Below, piece after piece: positions 7,770 through 16,705 of a stretch of DNA of 64,000 bases (position 1 is the first letter of the stretch; each line of letters starts with the position of its first letter). The position numbers and the translations under genes are program-made. The notes below the pieces were generated by a model, which saw nothing but the letters and a program-made list of their open reading frames with translations, was not told where the DNA came from and did not search any database. The stretch covers positions 620,001 through 684,000 of the forward strand of contig CP036279.1 of NCBI GenBank assembly GCA_007748055.1, read 5' to 3'. Source of the DNA: Kolteria novifilia. GTDB taxonomy: Bacteria; Planctomycetota; Planctomycetia; Kolteriales; Kolteriaceae.

Positions 7770-9899
7770 TCAATTGTCGAGGCAGCGGATCAATTCGGGG
7801 ACATCGAAGACGAGACCGAGTTTTTGGCCGCCCAGTTGCGCGACCCCCGAGAGGAGTTTGCAATCGACCAAGTCGCGATCGAAGTTCTTCAGCACCATTT
7901 TGCGGTAGCCGGTCAGCCGTTCCACCGTCAAGACGACGCCCCGACCGTGATGTGTCAGGACGATGCCGTTGCTGTAGCCGTTGCGGTTGCCATTTCCCAG
8001 TAGGCCGCCCAGAGGAACGACCGGCAGCGTCTTGTCCCGAATGACGGCGACCGCCGAGCCGCCGATCGTGCTGAGCATCGTCGGCGTCAGATGGACGACC
8101 TCTTGAACGAAGTCGACGGGGAAGGCCGCGAATTGACCGTTGCTCTCGCAGAGCAGCCCATCGATCATCAGGACCGTGCTGGAAATCGGGAACGAGAGGA
8201 CAAAGGTCGTCCCCTTGCCGAACACCGAGTCGATCCGCAGTCGACCTCGGTTGCGTTCGATCGTCGAGAGGACGACGTCGAGCCCGACGCCGCGTCCGGA
8301 GATGTCGGAGACGGTGCGCGCGGTGGAGAATCCTGGGCGGCACAAGAGTAGACGGATCTCGTCCTCGCTCAGAAGCGCGGCTTCTACTTCGTTGACCACG
8401 CCCTTGTCGATCGCCTTTTGAAGAATTGCTTGGCAATCGATTCCCTTGCCGTTGTCCTCGATCTCGATCAGGACCGTCTCGCGGTCGGTTCGGCAGGAGA
8501 CGCGGAGGTGGCCCTGGGCTGGTCGCCCGGTTTGGGTTCGCTCCTCGGGTGTTTCAATGCCGTGATCGAGGGCGTTCCGCAGTAGGTGTGTGAAGGGGCC
8601 TTCGAGTTCCTGGAGCAAGCTCTTGTCGATGAGTTGGTCGGCGCCCTCGACGACTACCTCGATCTCCTTGCCCAGCTCGGACGCGAGCTGACGCGCCATT
8701 CCCGGGGCACGCTGCAGCAAGACGCCGGCGGGGACCCGACGAACGTCCATCACCGACTGCTGGAGCTTGTTGACGGTGATCGCGAGTTCGCGGTTGATCT
8801 CGTTGAACTCGGACAGAAAATGCGTCTCAACGTCGGTCTCGCCGAGTCGATGTTGCAGGTCGCGATAGAGTTCGACCGTGAGTAGCGTTTCGCCGACATG
8901 GTAGACGAACTGATCGAGCACTTCTTCGCGGACCCGAACGGTGGCGGCGATGGATCGTTTGGGAGAGCCCTCGTCGGTGGTCGCCTCGCGCGCCGCTTGT
9001 TCAGTGTCGGCCGGCTTCTCCTCCACTTGCTCGGGGGCGGCGACGCGGAAAGAAGGCAGGACCGCTTGAACCTTCTCGGCGAAGGTCGAGACGAGCAACT
9101 CGTCGAAATCGAGCGGGCTCTCGTGGATCACCCGGCAATCGGTGATGGCCTGTTCGAATTGTTCGGCCCCGTCAGCGTGCCCCTTCTCCTTGAGCAGGGC
9201 GACCAGAGCGGTCCCTTTCTCGAGAAATCCCTCGACCACGTCGTTGGGAAAGGAGTCCTCGCTGGAACCGGCGAAGAAGGCTAGGGTCGCGTGGGCCTGC
9301 TCGGTGACATCGACGCCGTCGACTTCGAAACGGCTTTCGAGGCCCACGGCAATCCAGTCCTCCTCGTCCGACGTCTCCTCCTCGAGCGACACGTCCGCGA
9401 CCAAGGCTTGCAGTTCCGCGATCCACTCATCGACGCCGTCACCATCGAAGGAGTTGACGTGCCGGGCGATGTCGCGAAGGAGTTCGCCAGACAGGTCCGC
9501 CGACCCGTCCGCCTCGGCGGCCGCCCTCTTGAGGGAGTCGAGCGCCTCGGACTCCTCGTGGCGCAGGTCGCTCGTGGGCGGGTTCGACGCCGCTCGGGGG
9601 ATTTGGCTCGAAACCAGGTCAATGCAATGCACCAGACGTTGGTTCAAGTCCGGGGTCAGGGAAAGTTGGTTGGAACGCAAGCGGTCGAGGATGTCCTCGA
9701 CGATGTGGGCGAAGTTCTTGACGTTGAGGAAGCCGAGGAAGCCGGCGGTTCCCTTGATGGTATGAATGGCACGAAAGACGAGGTGCAGACGAGACAAGTC
9801 CCCGGTCGAGAGGACCTCGGAGAGTTCTCCCTCGAGTCCCTCGAGCAGTTCCGACGATTCCGCCAGAAAGTCTTCGACAAGCGAACGATCGGAGCTCAT
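7770..9899 (-). CDS. cheA: CheA-type chemotaxis histidine kinase
   Basis: A 709-residue cytosolic kinase. The N-terminal Hpt domain has the phosphoacceptor histidine in AIHTIKGTAGF (about His46). A central acidic region may hold a second, degenerate Hpt-like bundle. Then come the dimerisation helices (RVREEVLDQFVYHVGETLL), the HATPase with N box LLRNALDHGIETPEER and G boxes DNGKGID and SGRGVGLDVV, and a C-terminal CheW-like domain (LMIDGLLCESNGQFAAFPVD onward). No cheW, cheY, cheB, cheR or receptor gene is adjacent, so it is an orphan here. It may serve chemosensory signalling or an alternative pathway such as surface attachment; the sequence does not say which. Confidence 0.88.
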   Translation of the reverse strand: MSSDRSLVEDFLAESSELLEGLEGELSEVLSTGDLSRLHLVFRAIHTIKGTAGFLGFLNVKNFAHIVEDILDRLRSNQLSLTPDLNQRLVHCIDLVSSQIPRAASNPPTSDLRHEESEALDSLKRAAAEADGSADLSGELLRDIARHVNSFDGDGVDEWIAELQALVADVSLEEETSDEEDWIAVGLESRFEVDGVDVTEQAHATLAFFAGSSEDSFPNDVVEGFLEKGTALVALLKEKGHADGAEQFEQAITDCRVIHESPLDFDELLVSTFAEKVQAVLPSFRVAAPEQVEEKPADTEQAAREATTDEGSPKRSIAATVRVREEVLDQFVYHVGETLLTVELYRDLQHRLGETDVETHFLSEFNEINRELAITVNKLQQSVMDVRRVPAGVLLQRAPGMARQLASELGKEIEVVVEGADQLIDKSLLQELEGPFTHLLRNALDHGIETPEERTQTGRPAQGHLRVSCRTDRETVLIEIEDNGKGIDCQAILQKAIDKGVVNEVEAALLSEDEIRLLLCRPGFSTARTVSDISGRGVGLDVVLSTIERNRGRLRIDSVFGKGTTFVLSFPISSTVLMIDGLLCESNGQFAAFPVDFVQEVVHLTPTMLSTIGGSAVAVIRDKTLPVVPLGGLLGNGNRNGYSNGIVLTHHGRGVVLTVERLTGYRKMVLKNFDRDLVDCKLLSGVAQLGGQKLGLVFDVPELIRCLDN

Positions 9900-10186
9900 G
9901 GAGGATTTCGAGTCCTTCGTTCAGCGTTCCGTCGCTGGCGGCGTGGGGCAACGATCGGAGTCCGCCCCAGCCCATATTGCCTTCGCGTCGCGGCCCACTT
10001 GATTCATCGAGAGCGAAACCGCTCTCTGCCCGATCCGACGCGCATTCTTCGAGACCATGTGAGTATAGCCTAGCCCACAAGATGTGCGCGTGCGGGATTG
10101 GAAGTTCGTCAATTCAATGAAACTGTTCTGGTGGCCGTTGGATGCGCCTGCGGGCCACCCCAAGAAAGGGGGGGAATGCCAACGCG

Positions 10187-11047
10187 TTAGTGGGGCGCGG
10201 TGGCGGCGACGGGAGCCGCTTCCTTGGAGGCACGCAGCTCATTGAGCTCTTCGGCGTACAGCTTGCGGACCACTTTCGACATTCGCCAATCGACGTAGCG
10301 GGGGCAAAGCCAGTTGACTAAGAGTAGGAGCCGGGCATCCTTCTCGATCCGCAGTTCCTTCTTATTCCGCTTCATGCCGGACACGATGCGGTCGGCGACG
10401 ACTTCCGGCGGGATGCCCGCGTCCCGATGGAGCGGAAGGCGCCCCTTATGGGCGAGCAGGTTCTCGGCCAGCGATGTTCGGGTGAGGCCGGGAACGACGA
10501 GCATCAAGTCGACGTCGAAACGAGCCAGTTCCGCGCGGAGGGCTTCGGAGAACCCGCAGACCGCGAATTTGCTCGCCGAGTAGTCGCTCCATGCGGGGAC
10601 GCCGCGCCGGCCCGCCATCGAGCTGACGTTGACGATCAGCGGCTGTTCGCCCCGCGCGAGTAGCGGGATGGCGTGTCGGCAATTCTCGGCCGTCGCGAAG
10701 AAGTTGACCTCCATGACGCGACGGAGAACGTCACTTTCGAGGTCGACGAAGTGCCCATGGGCACCAATGCCGGCGTTGTTGACCAGCACATCGAGGCCGC
10801 CGTAGGTCTCGACGGCGGCCTGAAAGAGGCGCTCGCGATCACTCGAGTCGGTGACGTCGGTCGGGACGGCGATCGCCTCGCCTCCCGCGTTGGTGATCGT
10901 CTGGAGGAGCCCCTCGAGCTTGTCCTCGGAACGAGCGGCCAGCACGAGTCGTGCTCCCTCCGCGGCGGCGGCGAGCGCCAGAGCGTGTCCGATCCCGCTG
11001 GAGGCACCGGTGATGATGATTCGTTTTTGATGAAGATCGCGTCGCAT
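10187..11047 (-). CDS. Short-chain dehydrogenase/reductase
   Basis: A 286-residue SDR. It has the cofactor motif TGASSGIG near the N terminus, NNAGIG, and the catalytic Ser...YxxxK set (NVSSMAGRRG then YSASKFAV). The ATG at 11047 places the Rossmann strand (KRIIITGASSGIG) close to the start; the frame is open further upstream but adds an unlikely extension. It resembles classical DltE/YqjQ-like SDRs with a C-terminal extension of about 50 residues (LLLLVNWLCPRYVDWRMSKV) that could be membrane-associated. The substrate is unknown. It stands alone on the minus strand. Confidence 0.82.
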   Translation of the reverse strand: MRRDLHQKRIIITGASSGIGHALALAAAAEGARLVLAARSEDKLEGLLQTITNAGGEAIAVPTDVTDSSDRERLFQAAVETYGGLDVLVNNAGIGAHGHFVDLESDVLRRVMEVNFFATAENCRHAIPLLARGEQPLIVNVSSMAGRRGVPAWSDYSASKFAVCGFSEALRAELARFDVDLMLVVPGLTRTSLAENLLAHKGRLPLHRDAGIPPEVVADRIVSGMKRNKKELRIEKDARLLLLVNWLCPRYVDWRMSKVVRKLYAEELNELRASKEAAPVAATAPH

Positions 11048-11222
11048 GGTTGGCCCCTGGATGGCTGATCGACGCGGTGGTTTCGACGTCACGTCGTCAG
11101 CGACGTCCCCATTGTGACGGGCATCGGCCCGCTTGCAATGCGAGCCGGACGCGATCGCCAAGGATGCCGAAAGGCGACGCCGGGAAAGCTTGACCAGACG
11201 CTACAACCCGACCTCCGGCGGC

Positions 11223-12416
11223 TCACTCGTTGAAGGACTGCGGAGGGTTCTCCTCCGGATGGTCCTCGTTGGTGAACTCCGGCGGATCGGGCGCGGGGGG
11301 CTCGTCGGTTGGGTGGGGTGGTTCCACGTCCGACGGGGGCGGTGCGGAGAAGTCGGGCGTTTCCGTCGCGGTGCTTCGCAACTCCGCCGAGAATTGCTCG
11401 TCGCGTTTGGTGATATACCAGAAGGCGACCAAGCCGACCCCGATCAGCGAGAGTAAGACGGCGATGAAGATGATGATGTCGGTGCTGATCTTCTCTTCGG
11501 GGGGCTGAATGACCTTGAAGCTGTTGCCGATCAGCATGGGGGTGGCGTACCAGCTTCCGTCGGCGGCCTTGAATTCCATCAATTTCAGGAACATCCCGTC
11601 GAACGAGACCCGTTCGGAGACATCGAGGCCCGGTTCGATCCCCTCGGGCAACTGCGTGAAGAGCCCGACGATCGGGACGTCGATATCGTCGACGAAGATC
11701 CAGGCCCGATAGAACTTGTCCAATCCGTAGGGGTTCTTGAACTCCAGATCTTCCGCCTCGATCTCGAGTCGTCGCAAGGCTCCCACGACATGGATCGGCG
11801 TCCCGCGGTAGGCGTCGGGATCCTTGTAGAAGTTGGTGATGAAGATATCGCGGCGGACCTTGCCCGCGAGGACCTTCGGAGGGGTTGTCGAGGCGACGCA
11901 GAGGAGTTGGAAGAGGGCGGGCGTCGACTTGCGTTTGCGCTCCCGGAGTTGGGCTCGCGTCAGCTTGCGTTTTTGGCTGCCCGATGTCGGCTCGTCGACC
12001 TCGTCTTCAACCTCATCCAAATAGACCTTGTTGACCTCGGTGCATTCCTCGGTCTGAACCAGTCCAAGCGGGTTGAAGGCATCCTTTCCGTCACCCTTGG
12101 GCACCTCGGCCGGGGCCTCGTTCTCGTCACCGATCGCGGCGACTTGGACGATGCCGGCGCCCAAGTTCGGAAGACCTTCGGGCAGCCCTTCGATTTGGAC
12201 GAACCGTTCGTCTTGGGGTTGGTCGGCGGGGCCGGGTTCGATGCGAACCAACTCCGCGTCGACGGGCTCCTCGAGGAAGAGCTGCCGCATCAGCGAGGGA
12301 TCGCGGACCTCGCGAATCGCCATGATCACGAAGACCATCGCGGCCACGAGGAAGAGCAGATGGGCGATCTCCCGTTTCCCGAGCAGGGGGGGGATTTTCG
12401 ACGACCGACGCGGCAT
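11223..12416 (-). CDS. Conserved membrane protein with two TM segments
   Basis: A 397-residue protein with an N-terminal TM (IAHLLFLVAAMVFVIMAIRE, about residues 16-35) and a C-terminal TM (DIIIFIAVLLSLIGVGLVAFWYI). Between them is a periplasmic domain of about 280 residues; after the second TM comes a short Pro/Glu-rich cytosolic tail ending EENPPQSFNE. The domain contains YRGTPIHVVGALRRLE, a possible OB-like strand pattern. The ATG at 12416 is chosen because MPRRSSKIPPLLGKRE leads directly to TM1. It is divergent from the ExbB/ExbD operon, with a 340-bp shared upstream region, so a functional link to that energy-transducing complex is plausible but not shown. Confidence 0.65.
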   Translation of the reverse strand: MPRRSSKIPPLLGKREIAHLLFLVAAMVFVIMAIREVRDPSLMRQLFLEEPVDAELVRIEPGPADQPQDERFVQIEGLPEGLPNLGAGIVQVAAIGDENEAPAEVPKGDGKDAFNPLGLVQTEECTEVNKVYLDEVEDEVDEPTSGSQKRKLTRAQLRERKRKSTPALFQLLCVASTTPPKVLAGKVRRDIFITNFYKDPDAYRGTPIHVVGALRRLEIEAEDLEFKNPYGLDKFYRAWIFVDDIDVPIVGLFTQLPEGIEPGLDVSERVSFDGMFLKLMEFKAADGSWYATPMLIGNSFKVIQPPEEKISTDIIIFIAVLLSLIGVGLVAFWYITKRDEQFSAELRSTATETPDFSAPPPSDVEPPHPTDEPPAPDPPEFTNEDHPEENPPQSFNE

Positions 12417-12557
12417 GAACCTTCCTTTGTTGACGATTTCCGAGCCTGGTGAACGCGACGCGAGTGAATTGGTTGTTGGGGACCGGTTCCCATGGCCACT
12501 CGATGCCGCCACGCCCACCAGCCAACGAGCGATTATTCTCTCCTTGGACGTGGGAAG

Positions 12558-12577
12558 AACCGGGAATGTTCCCGGTT
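12558..12577. promoter_or_regulatory. Perfect palindrome upstream of the exb promoter
   Basis: The sequence AACCGGGAATGTTCCCGGTT has two perfect 9-base arms around a central TG. It lies 14 bp upstream of the -35 box of the exb promoter, in the divergent region. Position and symmetry suit a dimeric regulator site; it could instead be a transcribed hairpin of the 397-residue protein's leader. Confidence 0.45.
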
Positions 12578-12591
12578 AGCGGCTCTGACGC

Positions 12592-12620
12592 TTGACACCC
12601 CAACTCCACCCGTTTAGGGT
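12592..12620 (+). promoter_or_regulatory. Sigma70-type promoter for the ExbB/ExbD operon
   Basis: A consensus -35 TTGACA at 12592-12597 is followed after 17 bp by TAGGGT at 12615-12620. The start codon of the first gene lies about 136 bp downstream, leaving a 5' untranslated leader. The rest of the 340-bp divergent region (12417-12756) shows no ORF that I can support. Confidence 0.6.
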
Positions 12621-12756
12621 AACCGGCACCGCTGTCGAAGACAACAATTGCTCGGTTTGGGAACCATCCGGGCGCACACGGCGTCAAAGATCGGTACTTG
12701 GCGTTTTTACCTCCTTCTCGTCGACTTCGGGAACGGAACATTATCGGGGGACATAG

Positions 12757-13515
12757 ATGATACCGGAGCAACGAGGGCTTCGTAGGAGATATTGGCTTTG
12801 CAGCGCGTTGCTGCTCGGCCTGCTCATGTTCAGTCAGGCCGCAGTGCTGGCGCAGGAAACGGAGAGCGAGGTCCCTGCCGAAGCGCCGAACTTCCTGATC
12901 TACGTGTTTCAGGCATCGCCAACCTTCTTCTTCTTGATGCTGGTGATCTCGGTCTATCTCGTGACGCTTGTGTTCAACAACTTCACGAAACTGCGGTTGC
13001 CGAAGGTGGTGCCGCAAGAGTTGGTGGCCAACATCGACGCGATGTTGACCGAAAAGCGATTCAAGGAAGCCTACGAGGTGGTGAAGGCGGATAATTCGCT
13101 CTTCGCGCGGGCCTTGACGGCGGGCGTGGAACGCTTGTCTCACGGATTCGATCGGGGGATGGACGCCCTGATGACCGTCGCCGAGGATGGTCGGATGGAG
13201 ATGGAACACCGCGTCTCTCCGGTCGCGACGATCGGCGCCGTCGCCCCGATGGTCGGACTTTTGGGAACGGTCCTCGGGATGATCCTGGCGTTCCAACAGA
13301 TCGCCCAGGGTGGTCAGCCCCGTCCGGCCGAACTGGCCAAGGACATCGGCCTCTCGCTGGTCACCACGCTCGAAGGGATCGTGATCGCGGTCCCGGCCAT
13401 CTTCTTCTTCTCCCTGTTCAAGAATCGCGTCGCTCGACTGGCGTTCGAGGTCGAGCAGCTCGGCGAGAGCTACTTGTGGCGCTTCTCCCGTGCTCTTGAA
13501 GCGAGAGGGAAATAG
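12757..13515 (+). CDS. MotA/TolQ/ExbB proton channel family protein
   Basis: A 252-residue inner-membrane protein preceded by a GGGGGA ribosome site. A signal-like N terminus (LLLGLLMFSQAAVLAQ) is followed by three TMs. The family core is clear: VAPMVGLLGTVLGMILAFQQIA, and SLVTTLEGIVIAVPAIFFFSLF, as in ExbB/TolQ. It would form the pentameric channel that uses the proton gradient with the ExbD proteins encoded next, 3 bp downstream. No TonB or TolA-type gene is adjacent, so the energised partner is unknown. Confidence 0.88.
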   Translation: MIPEQRGLRRRYWLCSALLLGLLMFSQAAVLAQETESEVPAEAPNFLIYVFQASPTFFFLMLVISVYLVTLVFNNFTKLRLPKVVPQELVANIDAMLTEKRFKEAYEVVKADNSLFARALTAGVERLSHGFDRGMDALMTVAEDGRMEMEHRVSPVATIGAVAPMVGLLGTVLGMILAFQQIAQGGQPRPAELAKDIGLSLVTTLEGIVIAVPAIFFFSLFKNRVARLAFEVEQLGESYLWRFSRALEARGK

Positions 13516-13518
13516 CGG

Positions 13519-14019
13519 ATGGCGCGTCGTTCCAAGGTCGGCGGCGGGGGCAAGGAATCCGAAGCCGACCTGACACCACTGATCGACGTCTGTTTTCAGC
13601 TCATCACTTTCTTCGTGATGCTGATGACGCTCGCCAAGGACGAAGCCGCCCAGAAGATCAAGCTTCCGGTGGCGGCTTCGGCCCAGGTCTTGACCGACGA
13701 TCAGATTCCCGACTCGATCAACGTCAACGTCGATAGTAGGGGCCACCTGCTCGGCTGGGGCCTCGATCTCGACTTGAGCAAATCCGACGCGAAGGGCTGG
13801 ACCGAATTCGGCAAGCTCATCCGCAAGGAAGGGCTCTTGCAGAAGGAGTCGCAGAAAGCACGCGGCGTCGACTGGAAGAAGGAGGGCCTCTCCACCACTG
13901 TCATTGTCCGTGTCGACCGCGAGGTCGAATACGAGATTTTCAGGCGCGTGATGGACATGTGTCGCGCGGCGGGCTTTAGCAAGTTCCAGCTCAAGGCGGC
14001 GGAAGAGGAGGAGGCGTAG
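13519..14019 (+). CDS. ExbD/TolR-family biopolymer transport protein (first copy)
   Basis: A 166-residue protein with one N-terminal TM (DLTPLIDVCFQLITFFVMLM). It includes the family TPLIDV motif, whose aspartate takes part in proton translocation. The periplasmic domain ends with TVIVRVDREVEYEIFRRVMDMC and AGFSKFQLK, the usual ExbD fold. It starts 3 bp after the ExbB stop and its TAG overlaps the GTG start of the next gene, indicating translational coupling. Confidence 0.85.
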   Translation: MARRSKVGGGGKESEADLTPLIDVCFQLITFFVMLMTLAKDEAAQKIKLPVAASAQVLTDDQIPDSINVNVDSRGHLLGWGLDLDLSKSDAKGWTEFGKLIRKEGLLQKESQKARGVDWKKEGLSTTVIVRVDREVEYEIFRRVMDMCRAAGFSKFQLKAAEEEEA

Positions 14020-14555
14020 TGGGTCGGCGTAGCACGCGGGAAACTCCCGAAGAGGCCGAGTCGAAGCTGACCTCCATGCTCGACCTCATCTTCAATATCC
14101 TCGCCTACTTCGTGGTGACGTTCAATCCGCCCAAGCCGGAGAAGAACTTCGACATCGCCCTGCCTCCTCCCCAGATTGAGAAGCAGGAGCAGCAGACCAA
14201 GTCGGAGAAGGAAGTCAGCCTTCCCGACGAGGAAGAAGAGATTCTCGAGGACGTCACCATCGCCTTGGGAGCCGGCCCCAACGGTTCGCTCGCGAGCGTC
14301 CGTCTTGAGGGTCGGCAAATTCAAGCGAGTCAGCTTTCCAGTCAGCTTCAGTTGACCGCCGGCGCCATCGGTGGCGCGACCGGCGATCGGCTCGAGGCCG
14401 CCACGATCGTCGCCTCGCCCAAGCTCAAGTATCGCTACCTCATCGAAGTGATCGACTCCTGCTACAAGGCGGGGATCAAGAAGATCTTCTTCGCCGAGGC
14501 GCCCAGCGCGCTCTCGGGAGGAGCCGGCGGAGGGGCCGACGCGCCGCCTCCATAA
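14019..14555 (+). CDS. ExbD/TolR-family protein (second, divergent copy)
   Basis: A 178-residue protein starting at GTG in a TAGTG overlap with the preceding gene. The TM region keeps the ExbD pattern (KLTSMLDLIFNILAYFVVTF), with the key aspartate in MLDL in place of TPLIDV. The periplasmic domain ends IVASPKLKYRYLIEVIDSCYKAGIKKIFF, matching ExbD topology, then a Gly/Ala/Pro tail. Two unequal ExbD proteins with one ExbB suggest a heteromeric plug. A strong terminator follows 25 bp downstream. Confidence 0.8.
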   Translation: MGRRSTRETPEEAESKLTSMLDLIFNILAYFVVTFNPPKPEKNFDIALPPPQIEKQEQQTKSEKEVSLPDEEEEILEDVTIALGAGPNGSLASVRLEGRQIQASQLSSQLQLTAGAIGGATGDRLEAATIVASPKLKYRYLIEVIDSCYKAGIKKIFFAEAPSALSGGAGGGADAPPP

Positions 14556-14580
14556 CTCGCTCGCGTTGAGCCAAGAAATG

Positions 14581-14620
14581 CCAAAGGCCCGGACGTTGTC
14601 GCCGGGCCTTTGGTGCTTTT
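14581..14620. terminator. Rho-independent terminator, probably bidirectional
   Basis: A perfect 12-bp stem, CCAAAGGCCCGG at 14581-14592 and its complement at 14602-14613, with a 9-base loop, is followed by TGCTTTTTG on the + strand. It separates the exb operon from the convergent outer-membrane gene. Confidence 0.85.
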
Positions 14621-14637
14621 TGTCGTTCGACTTCCCC

Positions 14638-16158
14638 CTAGAAGATCGGACTCTCCGACGCGAGCGAGCGCCGCGGGCCGAACTGGTAGTTGAGCTGAAG
14701 CAGAAATTCCCAATCGTAGAGGAAGTTGTGGTCCCCGCGGTTGAGCGGAACCGAGGCCCCAACGGTCATGTACGTCCGGTTGCACATCAGGAAGGTCGAT
14801 CCGACCGTCGCGTTGACCACGTCCAGGCGGTTGAGCGTGTTGCCGACGATACCGCGGTAGTTCGAGTTGTTCGAGTTGTCCTGGATCGGGATCAAGTCGG
14901 CGTTGTTGAGCGTCGTCGTGTAGTGGATCTCGAAGATCGGGGCGATCCCCTGAACGAACCCACACTCGCGTTGCATCAACCAGTACCCCATGGAGAAGTC
15001 GAGGTTCAGCAACTGCTGATCGTCGAGCAGGAAGTGCTGCGTCGGGCCGGTCACGCCGTCGTTGGTCGGGGTGAAGCGGACGGTGTTGCTGTTGAGAGGA
15101 AAGTCGTACTGGACGAATCCCTGGAAGAAGGCACGCCGGGTCGGGGAGATCAAGTACCCGAGGAACGGCGAGAAGTGAACCGATTCGTTCCGGATGACCA
15201 GGCGCGGAGAGATGACCTGCCCGGAGCCGCCGGTGGCACCCTGACGAGCGATGAACTGCTGATTGATCACGACATCGTCGGCCGTCGGCGTATTGACCGT
15301 CATGCCGCACGAGAGGGCGAAGTGTTGGTCTTGATAGAGCAACGCCTTGCCGGAAGCGGTGATGTTATCGAGCTGGTTGTCGAGGACGCCCGGGGCTCCA
15401 CTGTCGGTGACGTTCAGGTTCGTCGTCAGCGTGTAGGAGTAGGGGATTCGGACTTCGGCCGAGAAGATCCCGTCCATGAAGGTCTTCTCCAGACCGAAGA
15501 TGAAGCGATGATCGTCCCAGTTCTTGCCCTGGCCGTCGATGTTTCCCGTGCCGACCGAGGAAGGTGCGTCGGGAGTCGCTCCGGTGCCCGATCCGAGCGG
15601 ATTGACGTTGCTCGCGGGCGAGTCGGTCCGGAAAGCACCGCGGAAGAAGTTGTAGAGAAGGAAGACGCGATCGCGCGGCATCGGGCTCGTCGATTCGGTG
15701 ATCTTCAAACGACGACCACCATTGATCGGGGTCGAGTTGTTGGCGCTGACGCCGTCACCGTCGGCGTTTTGGAAGCCGAGGAAGTAGTTGCCGCCGATTC
15801 CGAAGAGGTCGCCCATCATGTAAGGAGCCGCGGCTTGAGGGGCCGTGGCCGCTCCCATGTTGGAGGCGAGCAAGTCGTTCATGTCATTGGGGAGATCGGG
15901 GACGTCGGGAGCGGGCAAGTCGGCCTGCTCGGGAGCCGGCATCTGATCCGGCGCCATCGGCTGGTCCGAGGGAGTCGACTCCGGCGTGATGGTTTCCGGA
16001 GCGGTCGACGGGGTCGACGGCTCGACGGTCATCACCGGAGGGCATGTTTCGCACGACGAGCAGGAGCGTCGTTTCTTCAACCAGCCGGCTTCACCGGTCT
16101 CGGCCACCGCCAATGAAACGAAGATGGCGGCCAGCAAGGCACACATCGTCCTCGACAT
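14638..16158 (-). CDS. Outer-membrane beta-barrel protein
   Basis: A 506-residue secreted protein with an AGGAGG ribosome site and a signal peptide (MSRTMCALLAAIFVSLAVAETGEA). A Cys-rich patch (RRSCSSCETCPP) and a Pro/Thr-rich linker precede a long region of amphipathic strands such as FIFGLEKTFMDGIFSAEVRI and ending LQLNYQFGPRRSLASESPIF. The terminal phenylalanine is typical of barrels inserted by BamA. No recognised substrate motif is visible. Planctomycetes carry many such barrel proteins of unknown function. It is monocistronic, convergent with the exb operon. Confidence 0.65.
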   Translation of the reverse strand: MSRTMCALLAAIFVSLAVAETGEAGWLKKRRSCSSCETCPPVMTVEPSTPSTAPETITPESTPSDQPMAPDQMPAPEQADLPAPDVPDLPNDMNDLLASNMGAATAPQAAAPYMMGDLFGIGGNYFLGFQNADGDGVSANNSTPINGGRRLKITESTSPMPRDRVFLLYNFFRGAFRTDSPASNVNPLGSGTGATPDAPSSVGTGNIDGQGKNWDDHRFIFGLEKTFMDGIFSAEVRIPYSYTLTTNLNVTDSGAPGVLDNQLDNITASGKALLYQDQHFALSCGMTVNTPTADDVVINQQFIARQGATGGSGQVISPRLVIRNESVHFSPFLGYLISPTRRAFFQGFVQYDFPLNSNTVRFTPTNDGVTGPTQHFLLDDQQLLNLDFSMGYWLMQRECGFVQGIAPIFEIHYTTTLNNADLIPIQDNSNNSNYRGIVGNTLNRLDVVNATVGSTFLMCNRTYMTVGASVPLNRGDHNFLYDWEFLLQLNYQFGPRRSLASESPIF

Positions 16159-16705
16159 GACTCTTTACCCTCCTTGGTTGGGGATGTGAATCCATACGAT
16201 GTCCGTCAATGTCCCCTCGATGTCCTGATACATCGGGCGATCCCCATTCCCTTAGGCCAAGTTTCTGGGCAAATCATGCACAATGGGCGCCGATGATGAA
16301 AAGGGGTGACGATCGTGACGGTTTTGCATACCGAGATCGCCCCGACGCTCGCCCCCGGTTTGTCTCGACCCGCTCCCGAAGGACGTTTCTCGGTTCACGA
16401 TGGACCGCGCGACGGTAATAATCGAGGAAAGAGGAAACCCGGCTCGAGGGGATCGTGGGCTCTCCTCGAGACGATTCCGGCGGCGGACCCCGTTCGGGGA
16501 CTAACCGAAGCCGCTCGCACGGAGGATCCGTGCAGTCCGGACGACCGAGTCGACCGAGTCGACCGAGGTGGCGCCGCAACCTTGGCGCGGTTCCAGGGAT
16601 CGGCGAGCAGACAGTCGCAGGAAGCGGGGATCAGAAAGTTCAGCGGTCTGTTTGGCGGTCCGCTCACGCGACCACGAACCTTCCGACGCGAGGAGGAATA
16701 GGGTC
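16159..16705. other. Intergenic region before the kinase cluster
   Basis: About 547 bp between divergent genes. I see no supported gene here. The frame of the kinase is open through the last 138 bp, but that segment translates to an Arg/Ser-rich, non-conserved-looking sequence, and a strong ribosome site lies at its end (AGGAGG at 16691-16696). A short direct repeat of GTCGACCGA occurs near 16549-16566. Confidence 0.5.
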
